DNA of 64,000 nucleotides from an uncultured Methylococcaceae bacterium (GTDB lineage: Bacteria; Pseudomonadota; Gammaproteobacteria; Methylococcales; Methylomonadaceae), in NCBI GenBank assembly GCA_903928685.1, contig CAIYRS010000050.1, positions 1-64,000 on the forward strand. Reading direction: 5' to 3'. Below are positions 29,986 through 38,698 of this stretch, in pieces. A program made the position numbers and the translations under genes. Numbering within the stretch: the first letter of the stretch is position 1; every line of letters begins with the position of its first letter. The notes below the pieces were generated by a model. That model worked only from the letters and a program-made list of their open reading frames with translations, was not told the DNA's origin and did not search any database.

Positions 29986-32900
29986 TCAATGACACAACCG
30001 CCAAACAGGCAACAACAATTGTTGGCATTGCCGCTCAAAACCCTCGCCTAATACCTCTTGCAAAGCTAATAAATCATGCTGGCCTTTATGCCAAAACAAT
30101 TGCCTAAGTTCTGGCTCATAACCTTGATATAAAGAAAATTCCAGTTGAGCTATGGCTGCCATTAACGGCGGGGTACTGGCTCGGCTTGATGCTTTTGCCG
30201 CTTGTTTTAGATAAGCCATCGCCGCTTCTACAAAAAACGCATCGGGCTGTTGTTGGCCCTGCTGATAAATATCTAGCCATTGTGGTAAATCATCGCCTTG
30301 ATCGTAATCGGGCAAAAACAACAAATCTTCATCACTACTGACCAGGTAAGTGGGCTGTTGCTGGATTTGATTACCGATAAGATGCTGTAACCACGCGACC
30401 ATAAAATCTTTGCCTTTTAAGTTGGCAAAGCGGAAATGTAAGTTGGCGTGCTGGTAACGGTTGCCTAATTTACCGACCAAGCGATAGTCGCCGACGGCAA
30501 TATCCACCAATAAATCCGGCAATGGCTCGCCCAAGTGTTTGCTGTTTAGCTGCACTACAAAAGCATCGATAAGTTGCTGTTGTTTACTAAATTCGATTTC
30601 ACCTGCTGCGCCCGGCAACCAACTGCCTTGGGCTTGGAGTTTTTTTGTCGAGGGCGTGATGCCATGTAACTGCTGTTGCAGCCATTGCTGTTGGATTAAA
30701 TAATTATCTAAGCTATCGATGACAAAGGGCTCCCGCTCTTCCGGGGCCGCGCTAAGTCCGTTAAAACGCAGACCTAATTGCCGCGCCAAAAAAAATTTTT
30801 GCGGATGGCGGAAGAATGCCAATAAATCATGGATTTCAATACACGTTTGCGGTTGCGCGGGAATGCTTTTCGTCCACCAAATGCTCGGCTCAGGTTTGGC
30901 TGCTTGCAAGGCTTTGGCGGTTACCAAGGCGCTGTCGGAGAAACTGAAAAGCCGATTGGTTTCGGTAAAGTATTTGCGGCTGAAAGCATGTAACGGGTGT
31001 TTTATCAATAAATCCGTCAATTGGTATTGGCTTGCCAACACGTCCAACAATTCACTAATCACCACCGACGGCGGGATGATTTTGTTGGAGGTAATGGATT
31101 GGCCTAGATAGGTAATTATCAGTTGCTGTCTTGCCGATAGCAGGATTTCTAAGAATTGGTAGCGGTCATCGGCGCGGCGCGAGCGGTCGCCTTTACGAAA
31201 ATGTTTATCTAGTAAATCAAACGTGGGCTTGCGGTCAAGCTTGGGGAATTCACCTTCATTAATGCCCAATAAGGCGATGACTTTGAAGGGAATTGAGCGC
31301 ATCGGCAGCATCGAGCAAAAAGTCAATTGCCCGCGTAAAAAACCGTTGGAAGATTTGCGCTCTTCCACCATACCTTGCAACCAACTAATGATGACTTGCA
31401 GCTCGATGGCCTCGGCTTGTGGGTTGGCTTTGGTATTAGCGGGGTTGTCTTGTAAATCCGCAGACAGCTCTGCCAGTAGCTCATTTAATTGCTGGCGTTC
31501 TAAGGAGTCTGCTTGCGCCAATAATTGGTCGGCGTAATAGTAAAGTTTATTGCTCCACGCCAAGCGGGTTAGCGGTTGTTGTAAGTCTTTGCTGGCTTTA
31601 AATAACAGATTTAAAAAATCATACAAACCACCTAAAGCCTGTGCCGATGCGCCTTCGATGTCGGCAAACGGCAACACGCCGTCGATAAATTCGGCATCGC
31701 TACCGACCGCATAGCCCATGAACAACCTATCCAACATCGCTTGCCAGGTGTTATCGCTGATAGCTGGCAAATCCAAAGCCGCTTTATGTTGCGCCGATTG
31801 CCCCCAACGCACCCGCGTGGCTTGCAACCAATAAACCAGCAATTCCAAATCGGTTTCCGACAAACCAAAACTGGGATAAACGGTGTTTTGTTCCAATAAA
31901 TCCAAAACACTTTGCCAGCCAAAGCGGCTTTGGCTGAGGCTTAAAAACTGGATAAAACTATCTAAGGCTTTATTACTTAAGCGCAAACTGCGGTCAGCGA
32001 TGGCATGTTGAATATCAACAAACACCGCCGCGATAAATGGCTCATAAGCCTGAATATCCGGCGCCATCACCACCATATCGCGCAATTGCAGTTGCGGGTC
32101 TTGCACCAAGGCTTGCAGCAGCTGGTCTTTCAACACTTCCACTTCGCGCAAACGGGAATGGCAGGCGTGGATGCTGATGGAGGTATCGGGCGTTAGCGGT
32201 TGCTGCGCCTGAATATTGTCGAGAATATCGTTTTGCAATTGCTGCAAATTATTTAAGGATTGGGCGGCATGGCTATCAAAACTGTCCAGCTCCAATTCAA
32301 ATTGCACCTGCTCCAGCAACATGTCTTGAAACTCGCGGCCTTGCTGCCCTAAAGCCACCAAAAGCGGATGATTGTCGGTGCTGTTTTCTAATAGTTGCTG
32401 GCGTTTGCTAGGCAAATCTGCCCAAAACACTTGCGCGGGATTCAGTAAAAAATAATGCACCTGACAATGCCGCGCCACGGCTTGTAAATACGCCAAAAAC
32501 ATCGGCGGCATAGCGTTAACGCCAAACACAAAAATTCGCTCCGGCAATTGCCCGGCATAAGTCTGTTCGGGGGCTTGGCTTAATTTATCAATCACCGCTT
32601 GCCATAATTGCCCACGATGCGGCTGTTTAGTATCTGCCAGCAACGCCAACCACAAGGCTTTTTGCCATTGCTCACTGGCATCACCATACTGCAACCGCCC
32701 TTGCTGCCAAGTCGCCAGTAAATCGGGGCGCATGATTTGGTATTGGTCAAACAATTGCGACAATTGCTGCGCCAGTTGAAATCGCCTTAAGGCCTGATTG
32801 CTGCCGCTAAGATAAAACCGCAATGGCTGAAAATGGCTGTGCTCACCCAAATGGCGTAACAAACCGTCTAGCCGCCACAAAATCCGCTGCCGATCAAATG

Positions 32901-33150
32901 CCGCATCGCTGAGCGTTAAATCGACTTGTTGCGCTAAAAAACTAAAAAATTTGCTGGGAAATAAATATTCATAATTGCCCCAAACCCCAAACTTACCCGC
33001 CAATTGTTGCGACAACCAACGTTCCATCCCCTGGCTTTGGATAAGAAACACCTCTTTAGCCAAAGGCGATGCCAGCGGTGTGTTGCCGATAACCGCCGCC
33101 AAATGCTCGAAAAGATGTTCAGTTTTATTGGAGCTATGTAGGATAAACAT
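29986..33150 (-). CDS. recC: Exodeoxyribonuclease V gamma subunit
   Basis: 1054-aa RecC, the Chi-recognition and scaffold subunit of RecBCD helicase-nuclease. The N-terminus (FILHSSNKTEHL), the SQGMERWLSQQLA segment (about 35-48), the GVNAMPPMFLAYL region and the inactivated helicase-like core are characteristic. recB and recD, usually in a recCBD row, are not adjacent on either side, so the other subunits must lie elsewhere. Downstream it is convergent with gloB, and upstream a terminator separates it from the 33274 gene. Confidence 0.92.
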   Translation of the reverse strand: MFILHSSNKTEHLFEHLAAVIGNTPLASPLAKEVFLIQSQGMERWLSQQLAGKFGVWGNYEYLFPSKFFSFLAQQVDLTLSDAAFDRQRILWRLDGLLRHLGEHSHFQPLRFYLSGSNQALRRFQLAQQLSQLFDQYQIMRPDLLATWQQGRLQYGDASEQWQKALWLALLADTKQPHRGQLWQAVIDKLSQAPEQTYAGQLPERIFVFGVNAMPPMFLAYLQAVARHCQVHYFLLNPAQVFWADLPSKRQQLLENSTDNHPLLVALGQQGREFQDMLLEQVQFELELDSFDSHAAQSLNNLQQLQNDILDNIQAQQPLTPDTSISIHACHSRLREVEVLKDQLLQALVQDPQLQLRDMVVMAPDIQAYEPFIAAVFVDIQHAIADRSLRLSNKALDSFIQFLSLSQSRFGWQSVLDLLEQNTVYPSFGLSETDLELLVYWLQATRVRWGQSAQHKAALDLPAISDNTWQAMLDRLFMGYAVGSDAEFIDGVLPFADIEGASAQALGGLYDFLNLLFKASKDLQQPLTRLAWSNKLYYYADQLLAQADSLERQQLNELLAELSADLQDNPANTKANPQAEAIELQVIISWLQGMVEERKSSNGFLRGQLTFCSMLPMRSIPFKVIALLGINEGEFPKLDRKPTFDLLDKHFRKGDRSRRADDRYQFLEILLSARQQLIITYLGQSITSNKIIPPSVVISELLDVLASQYQLTDLLIKHPLHAFSRKYFTETNRLFSFSDSALVTAKALQAAKPEPSIWWTKSIPAQPQTCIEIHDLLAFFRHPQKFFLARQLGLRFNGLSAAPEEREPFVIDSLDNYLIQQQWLQQQLHGITPSTKKLQAQGSWLPGAAGEIEFSKQQQLIDAFVVQLNSKHLGEPLPDLLVDIAVGDYRLVGKLGNRYQHANLHFRFANLKGKDFMVAWLQHLIGNQIQQQPTYLVSSDEDLLFLPDYDQGDDLPQWLDIYQQGQQQPDAFFVEAAMAYLKQAAKASSRASTPPLMAAIAQLEFSLYQGYEPELRQLFWHKGQHDLLALQEVLGEGFERQCQQLLLPVWRLCH

Positions 33151-33217
33151 GGGCTTTATTGCATTCGGTAAGTGATTGGGGTGTAAAAAATCTAATGCTA
33201 ATTTTTAGGATAAAAAC

Positions 33218-33247
33218 AAAAAAGGCCAGAAAAATCCGGCCTTTTTT
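33218..33247 (-). terminator. Terminator after the 33274 membrane-protein gene
   Basis: A hairpin AAAAAAGGCC ... GGCCTTTTTT with a small loop and flanking A/T runs. It lies 26 bp past the stop of the minus-strand gene that ends at 33274 and just upstream of recC. Confidence 0.88.
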
Positions 33248-33273
33248 GTTATTTCTGATGAGTTTATCACCAG

Positions 33274-34008
33274 TTAAGCACTGCGCTCCCGATTATCATC
33301 AATCTGGAAATCATAGGTTTGCGCGCTAAAAAACTTTTTAAACATCGGCATAAAACTGATGGTTATGGGGATGGAATAAAAACAATAAATCGCTGCCGCT
33401 TCCCCAGTATTCACACCAAAAAACCATTGTGGCAAGTACAGCGTCAATATCGCCATAACAAAATGGTAACTGGCGATTTTTTTGTTGTCCTTCCAAACAA
33501 AGCCGCTAAGGGCGAGCGCAAATAATGAACCATACATTACCGCTGAACCAAACGCCGTGGCTATGGAATAGGCAATATGGTATTTGCCAGTTAATAGGCA
33601 AGCCACTAAGTTTCCGAGAAAATTCGGTTTGCCATCATAAAGTTGCCAATCAATCGGCAGAAAATTAAAGATCAAAAAGGAAATGCTTAAGCTGGCGCCT
33701 AGCAAAGTCGCTTGTTTTAAGGCGGTTTTATCGGACGAGTAAGTTGCTAAAGCAGGCATTATCGCCAAGGCTTGCAAACTGATGTGATAGGTGGAAATCT
33801 GGCTTAAAAACAGGTTGGTACCGTAACCGCATTGGTCGGCAACGGGATAGGCAAAAAACTGGATAAATTCCATTAATGAGAAATGAAAAATGGCGTAAGC
33901 CCTTGCAAAACGCACCCAAAACGCTTCGTCTTTATCCAAAAACGTAATCCCTGAGGCGACTAATCCAACTACTCCAAATCCCAACGACATATCTGCACTA
34001 AAACACAT
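33274..34008 (-). CDS. Multi-pass membrane protein, MCFSA-type
   Basis: 244-aa integral membrane protein with about seven hydrophobic helices and a conserved-looking start MCFSADMS. Proteins beginning MCFSA/MCWS with this layout form a family of unknown function (I recall DUF5765, not verified). Helix 2 contains AIFHFSLMEFIQFFAYPV, with His, Glu and Gln in the membrane. No catalytic motif can be named. It stands alone, with a terminator downstream and a 600-bp repeat-bearing gap upstream. Confidence 0.7.
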   Translation of the reverse strand: MCFSADMSLGFGVVGLVASGITFLDKDEAFWVRFARAYAIFHFSLMEFIQFFAYPVADQCGYGTNLFLSQISTYHISLQALAIMPALATYSSDKTALKQATLLGASLSISFLIFNFLPIDWQLYDGKPNFLGNLVACLLTGKYHIAYSIATAFGSAVMYGSLFALALSGFVWKDNKKIASYHFVMAILTLYLPQWFFGVNTGEAAAIYCFYSIPITISFMPMFKKFFSAQTYDFQIDDNRERSA

Positions 34009-34259
34009 AAATAACCTATGGCTTTGTAAATTATAATTATTCTTTTGAAAAACATTCCAAAAGCACCCTTTGAAACTATAGCATAAACCAAGATGTAAAA
34101 AAGCAATAGGCTGGTTATCTGTAAGGTTTATGGTTTATTAAACTTTTAACGGTGTCATTTAGGCTTGTGTCATTTTACCAATCACATCAATTCCAACTAT
34201 CAACCCGATTAATTTCTCGAATCTCGTATTGAAAATAAATCGCGGAATATCGTTTCTTT
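34009..34259. other. AT-rich spacer before the 300-bp repeat
   Basis: No gene seen. The stretch is AT-rich compared with the repeat that follows and must contain the promoter of the minus-strand membrane protein. Confidence 0.4.
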
Positions 34260-34559
34260 CGCTGACGGCACATGGAACTTCGAACCGGAGTCGGGAGAAG
34301 TTAGTGCCGTTAGTCCCGCGAAGCCCTCATCGCAACCGGCGTTTTTTCGAGCATGCTTTTCGCGAAGAATAAAATGCAACCGGGCGATGTTGAGAGCGTA
34401 GAGTCAGTGGCACGATGGCACGATCCCCTTGTTGGGTCGGGACGATATGGTGACAGGACGGCGCGGGCTTGCGGAGCAATCTAACCGTCGCGTAGTTTTT
34501 GCGGATTTTCGGGCAGGACGCCCGGAAAATCTTTACGCAAAAATAGCGACTCGCTTAGC
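34260..34559 (+). repeat. 300-bp structured direct repeat, copy 1
   Basis: About 300 bp shared, in the same orientation and at high identity by eye, with 35822-36118. It has a modular structure. The first hairpin is CTGACGGCAC/GTGCCGTTAG enclosing AACTTC/GAAGTT (34261-34311). A middle region has paired CTCATCGC and GCGATG. A long terminal hairpin (about 34488-34550) has outer arms GTCGC/GCGAC and inner arms GATTTTCGGGC/GCCCGGAAAATC. A further stem around 34411-34452 is degenerate here but perfect in copy 2. There is no open frame conserved between the copies and no clear terminal inverted repeat or target duplication. It may be a MITE-like element or a structured RNA. Confidence 0.8.
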
Positions 34560-34622
34560 AGCTTTTTATACATGAATATAATTTGGAACATTCCAGTTAA
34601 AATATAACCAATACCGATTTTT

Positions 34623-35669
34623 TTAACAAATCCTCGGCAATTGCTCGCCACTGAGCAAATCTAACACCCGATTTACGCCCATCGCCGTCTGCAAAGTCAA
34701 CAAGCCTTTGTCATGCGTGGCCTTTACCTTGCCGATAACTGCCGCTTGTTTTCCCAAAGTATGCCCACGCAAAACGTTTAACGCTTGTGCTGTTGCCTGT
34801 TCCGGAACAAACAAGGCAAAACAGCCTTCGTTGGCGATATACAGCGGATCAAAACCCAAAACCTCGCAGGCACTTTGCACATCGGCGTGAACTGGTAACG
34901 CAGTTTCGTTGATTTCAATGGCATGGCGCGACGTGGTTGCCAATTCAATCAACGCGCTTGCCAAACCGCCGCGGGTCAAATCGCGCAGGCAATGGATTGG
35001 CACACCTGCTTCGATTAAATCTTGCACCAAGCCCGACACATCCGAGCAATCGCTTTCGATAGTGCTGTCAAAAGCCATGCCTTCGCGTGCCAGCATAATC
35101 GCCATGCCATGCCGCGCCAGATCGCTGTTGATGATGATGTGGTCGCCCACTTGGATCTGTATAGGCGAAATGTCGGTTTGACCCGCCAACACGCCAATCC
35201 CCGCAGTGTTGATGAATACGCCATCGCCATTGCCGTGATCGACGACTTTGGTGTCACCCGTGACAATCTGCACACCCGCTTGTTCGGCGGTGTGCTGCAT
35301 GGAGGCGACAATGCGTTGCAAGTCGGCAATCGGGAAACCTTCTTCGATGATGAACGCGCAACTCAAATACAACGGCTTCGCCCCGCTCATCGCCAAATCG
35401 TTCAGCGTACCGCACACCGCTAGTTTGCCGATATCACCACCGGGGAAAAACAGCGGTTTGATGACATATGAATCAGTGGTGAATGCCAGCTTGGCGCCGT
35501 TGATATTTAGAATTGCACTATCGTGTTGTTGGTTAAGAATGGGATTGTTAAAAACAGGTTGGATGATATTGCCCTGCAATTGCTTCATCAAGCGCCCGCC
35601 ACCACCGTGGGCTAAGGTAATTTGTTGATATTGTAGGGGGGGGGGACAAGTAAGATTTACGTAGGTCAT
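34623..35669 (-). CDS. hypE: Hydrogenase maturation protein HypE
   Basis: Carbamoyl-phosphate-pathway enzyme that dehydrates its C-terminal thiocarbamate to the thiocyanate donated as CN ligand to the NiFe-hydrogenase centre. The N-terminal LAHGGGG, STDSYVIKPLFFPGGDIGKLAVCGT-like core and GDTKVV are typical. The protein ends in the required PRIC with Cys as last residue. No other hyp or hydrogenase gene is in the window. It has 348 aa, with a short N-terminal extension containing three prolines coded by a C10 run. The ATG lacks a clear Shine-Dalgarno. The gene is enclosed by the two copies of the 300-bp repeat. Confidence 0.94.
   Translation of the reverse strand: MTYVNLTCPPPLQYQQITLAHGGGGRLMKQLQGNIIQPVFNNPILNQQHDSAILNINGAKLAFTTDSYVIKPLFFPGGDIGKLAVCGTLNDLAMSGAKPLYLSCAFIIEEGFPIADLQRIVASMQHTAEQAGVQIVTGDTKVVDHGNGDGVFINTAGIGVLAGQTDISPIQIQVGDHIIINSDLARHGMAIMLAREGMAFDSTIESDCSDVSGLVQDLIEAGVPIHCLRDLTRGGLASALIELATTSRHAIEINETALPVHADVQSACEVLGFDPLYIANEGCFALFVPEQATAQALNVLRGHTLGKQAAVIGKVKATHDKGLLTLQTAMGVNRVLDLLSGEQLPRIC
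35636..35645 (-). repeat. C10 homopolymer inside the hypE 5' end
   Basis: Ten consecutive G on the plus strand are C10 in hypE codons 9-12 (Pro-Pro-Pro-Leu). Gain or loss of one base would shift the frame before the conserved HypE domain. No in-frame Met lies between the tract and the LAHGGGG motif. It is a candidate slipped-strand site, or a sequencing-error hot spot. Confidence 0.8.
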
Positions 35670-35821
35670 ACTTTAAAATTAGTTGATTAAGAGTTTTGTA
35701 AGGTAACGTGGTAAACCAAGCTTTACAAGCGTATTTAAAAAGTCTCTTGCGAATTGTAATGGCAAGTAAATTTTGACAATTCGTTAAGCCGGTTTTAGAA
35801 AAACGTTAGTGGTTGAGCGAT

Positions 35822-36118
35822 CGCTGACGGCACATGGAACTTCGAACTGAAGTCGGGAGAAGTTAGTGCCGTTAGTCCCGCGTAGCGCTTATCGCAACCG
35901 GCGTTTTTTCGAGCATGCTTTTGGAGAAGAATAAAATGCAACCGGGCGATGTTGAGGGCGTAGAGTCAGTGGCACAATGTCCCGCCCCCCTTGTTGGATC
36001 GGGACATTGTGCCAGAACGCCTCGGGCTTGCGAAGCAATCTAACCGTCGCGTAGTTTTTGCAGATTTTCGGGCAGGACGCCCGGAAAATCTTTACGCAAA
36101 AATAGCGACTCGCTTAGC
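35822..36118 (+). repeat. 300-bp structured direct repeat, copy 2
   Basis: Second copy of the unit at 34260-34559, 1.56 kb away and in the same orientation. Its 3' end is 24 bp before the NifA-type site of nifV. The variable central stem is a perfect 14-bp hairpin here (GGCACAATGTCCCG / CGGGACATTGTGCC, about 35970-36013), whereas copy 1 has a decayed version. Both copies keep the long terminal hairpin. The nifV frame reads back through part of this repeat, but that translation is not meaningful. Confidence 0.8.
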
Positions 36119-36142
36119 CGTATTCATCGCCAACCCTCATTT

Positions 36143-36158
36143 TGTCAGCTTCCTGACA
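36143..36158 (+). promoter_or_regulatory. NifA-type upstream activator site for nifV
   Basis: TGT-N10-ACA (TGTCAGCTTCCTGACA), a perfect match to the NifA upstream activating sequence, 85 bp before the -24 element of the nifV promoter, within the usual range. Confidence 0.82.
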
Positions 36159-36242
36159 ATCACCAACCTTACCACTGCTATTGTCTGCTTTGGTTTCAAG
36201 CAAAACCCGCTACAAGCCTCTATTTTTCTAGCTTTGTCCATT

Positions 36243-36257
36243 TGGCAAGCGTTTTGC
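36243..36257 (+). promoter_or_regulatory. Sigma-54 promoter of the nifV operon
   Basis: TGGCAAGCGTTTTGC matches the -24/-12 consensus TGGCAC-N5-TTGC with GG and GC ten bases apart. The expected start of transcription is near 36269, about 28 bases before the nifV ATG. Together with the NifA site it makes the plus-strand nif unit NifA/RpoN dependent. Confidence 0.85.
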
Positions 36258-36296
36258 ATTATCACTAGCAAACCTTGTTTTACTATCGCAAAGCCC

Positions 36297-37412
36297 ATGA
36301 ACCCCCCAAACCGCCAGATCATCATCGACGACACTACCTTACGCGACGGCGAGCAATCGGCGGGTGTGGTGTTTTCGTTGGAAGAAAAGTTGGCGATAGC
36401 AACACAGCTTTCGGCTTTGGGCGTACCGGAATTGGAAATTGGCATTCCGGCGATGGGTGTGGTGGAGCGGGAAGAGATTCAAGCGATTGCTAGCTTAGGT
36501 TTGCCCAGCCAATTACTGGTTTGGTCACGAATGCGCCATGACGATTTACAGGCGTGTGTCGGCTTGGATGTGCAAAAGGTTGATTTATCCATTTCCGCTT
36601 CCGACCAGCACATCCAACACAAACTCAAACAAAGCCGCGCTTGGGTGCTGCAAACCATCAACACGCTAGTCAGCAAAGCTACCGATTTGGGTTTTGAAGT
36701 CTGCGTGGGCATGGAAGACGCTTCCCGCGCCGATGCAGATTTTCTGGTGCAAATGGCGGAAGCCGCGCAATGGGCAGGGGCAACACGGATTCGCTTTGCC
36801 GACACGGTAGGCATTATGGAACCCTTCGGTGTCTTCGCCGCCATCAAACAGTTACGCGCCGCCACCGATTTGGACATTGAAATGCACGCCCATGATGATT
36901 TGGGTTTAGCAACGGCGAACACCTTGGCGGCAGCGTTGGCAGGTGCGACGCACGTTAATACAACAGTGAACGGTTTGGGTGAACGGGCAGGCAATGCGGC
37001 GTTGGAAGAGGTTGTGGTCGGTTTGCAGCAATTGTACGGTTTTGACACCGGGGTATTGCTAGGCGATTTTCCGGCCTTATCCGCTTTGGTGGCGAATGCG
37101 TCGGGTGATGCGATTGGTTCGCGTAAAAGCTTAGTCGGTGCCAACGTGTTTAGCCACGAGGCAGGCATCCATGTCGATGGCTTGTTGAAAGACCCGAATA
37201 ATTACCAAGGCGTTGATCCAGCGATAGTAGGCCGTCATCACCAATTGGTATTGGGCAAGCATTCCGGTACGCAGGGTGTAATCCATGCCTACCAGCAATT
37301 AGGCATACACGTTAATCGGCAACAGGCACAAGGTTTGTTGGCAAAAGTTTGGCGATTTGTTTGCGAACATAAACATACGCCGGATGCGTTGAGTCTTAAG
37401 GGTTTTTTGTAA
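36297..37412 (+). CDS. nifV: Homocitrate synthase NifV
   Basis: Condenses acetyl-CoA and 2-oxoglutarate to homocitrate, the organic ligand of FeMo-co. The HMGL-like barrel begins DDTTLRDGEQ, with the catalytic Arg-Asp pair; the metal ligand region HAHDDLGLA and the C-terminal FSHEAGIHVDG are intact. 371 aa from ATG 36297. The open frame continues 102 codons upstream into the 300-bp repeat and past the sigma-54 promoter, so those codons cannot be part of the protein. It is the first gene of the plus nif unit. Confidence 0.95.
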   Translation: MNPPNRQIIIDDTTLRDGEQSAGVVFSLEEKLAIATQLSALGVPELEIGIPAMGVVEREEIQAIASLGLPSQLLVWSRMRHDDLQACVGLDVQKVDLSISASDQHIQHKLKQSRAWVLQTINTLVSKATDLGFEVCVGMEDASRADADFLVQMAEAAQWAGATRIRFADTVGIMEPFGVFAAIKQLRAATDLDIEMHAHDDLGLATANTLAAALAGATHVNTTVNGLGERAGNAALEEVVVGLQQLYGFDTGVLLGDFPALSALVANASGDAIGSRKSLVGANVFSHEAGIHVDGLLKDPNNYQGVDPAIVGRHHQLVLGKHSGTQGVIHAYQQLGIHVNRQQAQGLLAKVWRFVCEHKHTPDALSLKGFL

Positions 37413-37442
37413 CGCAATCAAACGACAGGGATTGGCGTGGTT

Positions 37443-37538
37443 GTAGGATATACCCAAAGGGCATAAAGGCTGAACGAAGGGAAGCCCATTATTTATCACA
37501 CACGTATTGATGGGCTTCCTTACGTCAGCCCATCCTAC
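37443..37538. repeat. Family-A palindrome (GTAGGATG...CATCCTAC), copy 1
   Basis: Imperfect inverted repeat with end arms GTAGGAT / ATCCTAC and inner arms GAAGCCCAT / ATGGGCTTCC. One arm carries the insert ACCCAAAGGGCATAAAGGC seen in several copies. It lies between nifV and the 52-aa gene. Confidence 0.8.
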
Positions 37539-37619
37539 GAATATTCGATGATTTTACTGATTCACAAAAGCCAGTTTGGAAACGAGCAAACATTTCATCA
37601 AACAAAAAAGGTGATCGCC

Positions 37620-37778
37620 ATGAACGAAGATTTAGAAATGCTGGTTGACTGTAAAACCATCGAATCCGAAAACCAAGAAGCCAAAGCCTTGCCCGTCGAC
37701 GATGACCGCTACCCTGGCTCATTCTTTCGCATTCCGCGCCCGCCGATTGCCGGACAAACAGGCTGGAGTTTGCGCTAG
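37620..37778 (+). CDS. Small nif-cluster protein, 52 aa
   Basis: I do not recognise a named family. The N-terminal half is acidic, and the C-terminal half is [18 protein letters not shown] followed by SLR, which has the look of a conserved proline/arginine motif. No membrane segment. ATG 37620 has AAGGTGAT just upstream; the frame opens earlier at 37548, but that part comes from the palindrome region. Its stop codon shares a base with the GTG start of cysE, so the two are probably coupled. The position after nifV suggests a role in nitrogen fixation. Confidence 0.65.
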   Translation: MNEDLEMLVDCKTIESENQEAKALPVDDDRYPGSFFRIPRPPIAGQTGWSLR

Positions 37779-38557
37779 TGCTTAGGGTGATGCCTGCCGC
37801 TACAGCGGATAAGCCGCTGAGTTTTTTCGCGCAATGGGCAGAAGATGTTAACTGCGTGTTTGCGCGAGATCCGGCGGCGCGGAGTGTGGCGGAGATTTTG
37901 CTGACTTACTCCGGTGTCCACGCGGTGTTATTCCATCGTATTAGCCATCGTTTATGGTTGGCAGATTGGAAATTGACGGCGCGGATATTGGCAGCTTTTT
38001 CCAAATGGATGACCAGCGTGGAAATCCATCCCGGCGCGACTATTGGACGGCGTTTGTTTATCGACCATGCGCTCGGCGTGGTGATCGGCGAAACGGCGGT
38101 GATTGGTGATGATGTCACTTTGTATCACGGTGTCACGCTAGGCGGCACAACGTGGAATAAGGAAAAACGCCACCCGACTTTAGGCAATAACGTGCTGATT
38201 GGTTCGGGCGCGAAAATCCTCGGTGCGATTACTTTAGGCAATAACGTCCGTGTCGGTGCCAATTCGGTGGTGGTTAAGGATGTGCCGCATTGCTGCACCG
38301 TGGTCGGTATTCCAGGCCGGGTTATCCAAAGTAAAGGCACGAAGATACAAAACAAGCACGGCATTGATTTAGATCATCATTTGGTTCCTGATCCGGTCGG
38401 CAAAGCCATTGCTTGTTTAATGGAACGTATCGACGAGTTGGAGGCCAAGCAAGCCGAATGGCAGAAAGCCAATAGCCACGACGATTGCGATACTTGTGAG
38501 GCGGAAAGTATCTGCGTTTCGCATCAAGAACCTGTCAAATTAACAGTAGTGCAATAA
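37778..38557 (+). CDS. cysE1: Serine O-acetyltransferase, nif-associated
   Basis: Makes O-acetylserine for cysteine synthesis; the nif-linked copy (nifP/cysE1) is thought to boost sulfur supply for Fe-S cluster assembly. It has an N-terminal helical domain, then the left-handed beta-helix hexapeptides with the [11 protein letters not shown] and [16 protein letters not shown] segments. The C-terminal tail has an unusual cysteine pair (DTCEAESIC). GTG 37778 overlaps the preceding TAG and has GGAG nine bases upstream; ATG 37790 is the alternative. 259 aa. The order nifV-cysE1-nifW-nifZ-nifM-clpX matches Azotobacter vinelandii. Confidence 0.92.
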   Translation: MLRVMPAATADKPLSFFAQWAEDVNCVFARDPAARSVAEILLTYSGVHAVLFHRISHRLWLADWKLTARILAAFSKWMTSVEIHPGATIGRRLFIDHALGVVIGETAVIGDDVTLYHGVTLGGTTWNKEKRHPTLGNNVLIGSGAKILGAITLGNNVRVGANSVVVKDVPHCCTVVGIPGRVIQSKGTKIQNKHGIDLDHHLVPDPVGKAIACLMERIDELEAKQAEWQKANSHDDCDTCEAESICVSHQEPVKLTVVQ

Positions 38558-38567
38558 GGATTCGCTA

Positions 38568-38672
38568 GTTCCCAAGCGCCTGCTTGGGAACTCAAATCTA
38601 AGAAGCTCTAGCTTCGAGAATACAAGAAGCTAGAGCTTCTGGAACTGCATTCCCAAGCGGGAGCTTGGGAAT
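38568..38672. repeat. Family-B structured repeat (TTCCCAAGC type)
   Basis: Hairpins GTTCCCAAGC/GCTTGGGAAC and AAGAAGCTCTAGCTTC/GAAGCTAGAGCTTCT are followed by GGAACTGCATTCCCAAGC and GCTTGGGAAT. It is the best-preserved copy in the window and fills the cysE1-38699 gap. Confidence 0.8.
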
Positions 38673-38698
38673 GGGCAAACACATAAAACGGAGTCATC

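Noticed and set aside
34260-34559. 300-bp repeat as a group II intron or IS end
   Set aside because: No domain V-like motif, transposase frame, clear terminal inverted repeat or target duplication could be seen.
35991-36296. 102-codon N-terminal extension of nifV
   Set aside because: It runs through the 300-bp repeat, the NifA site and the sigma-54 promoter; NifV homology starts at ATG 36297.
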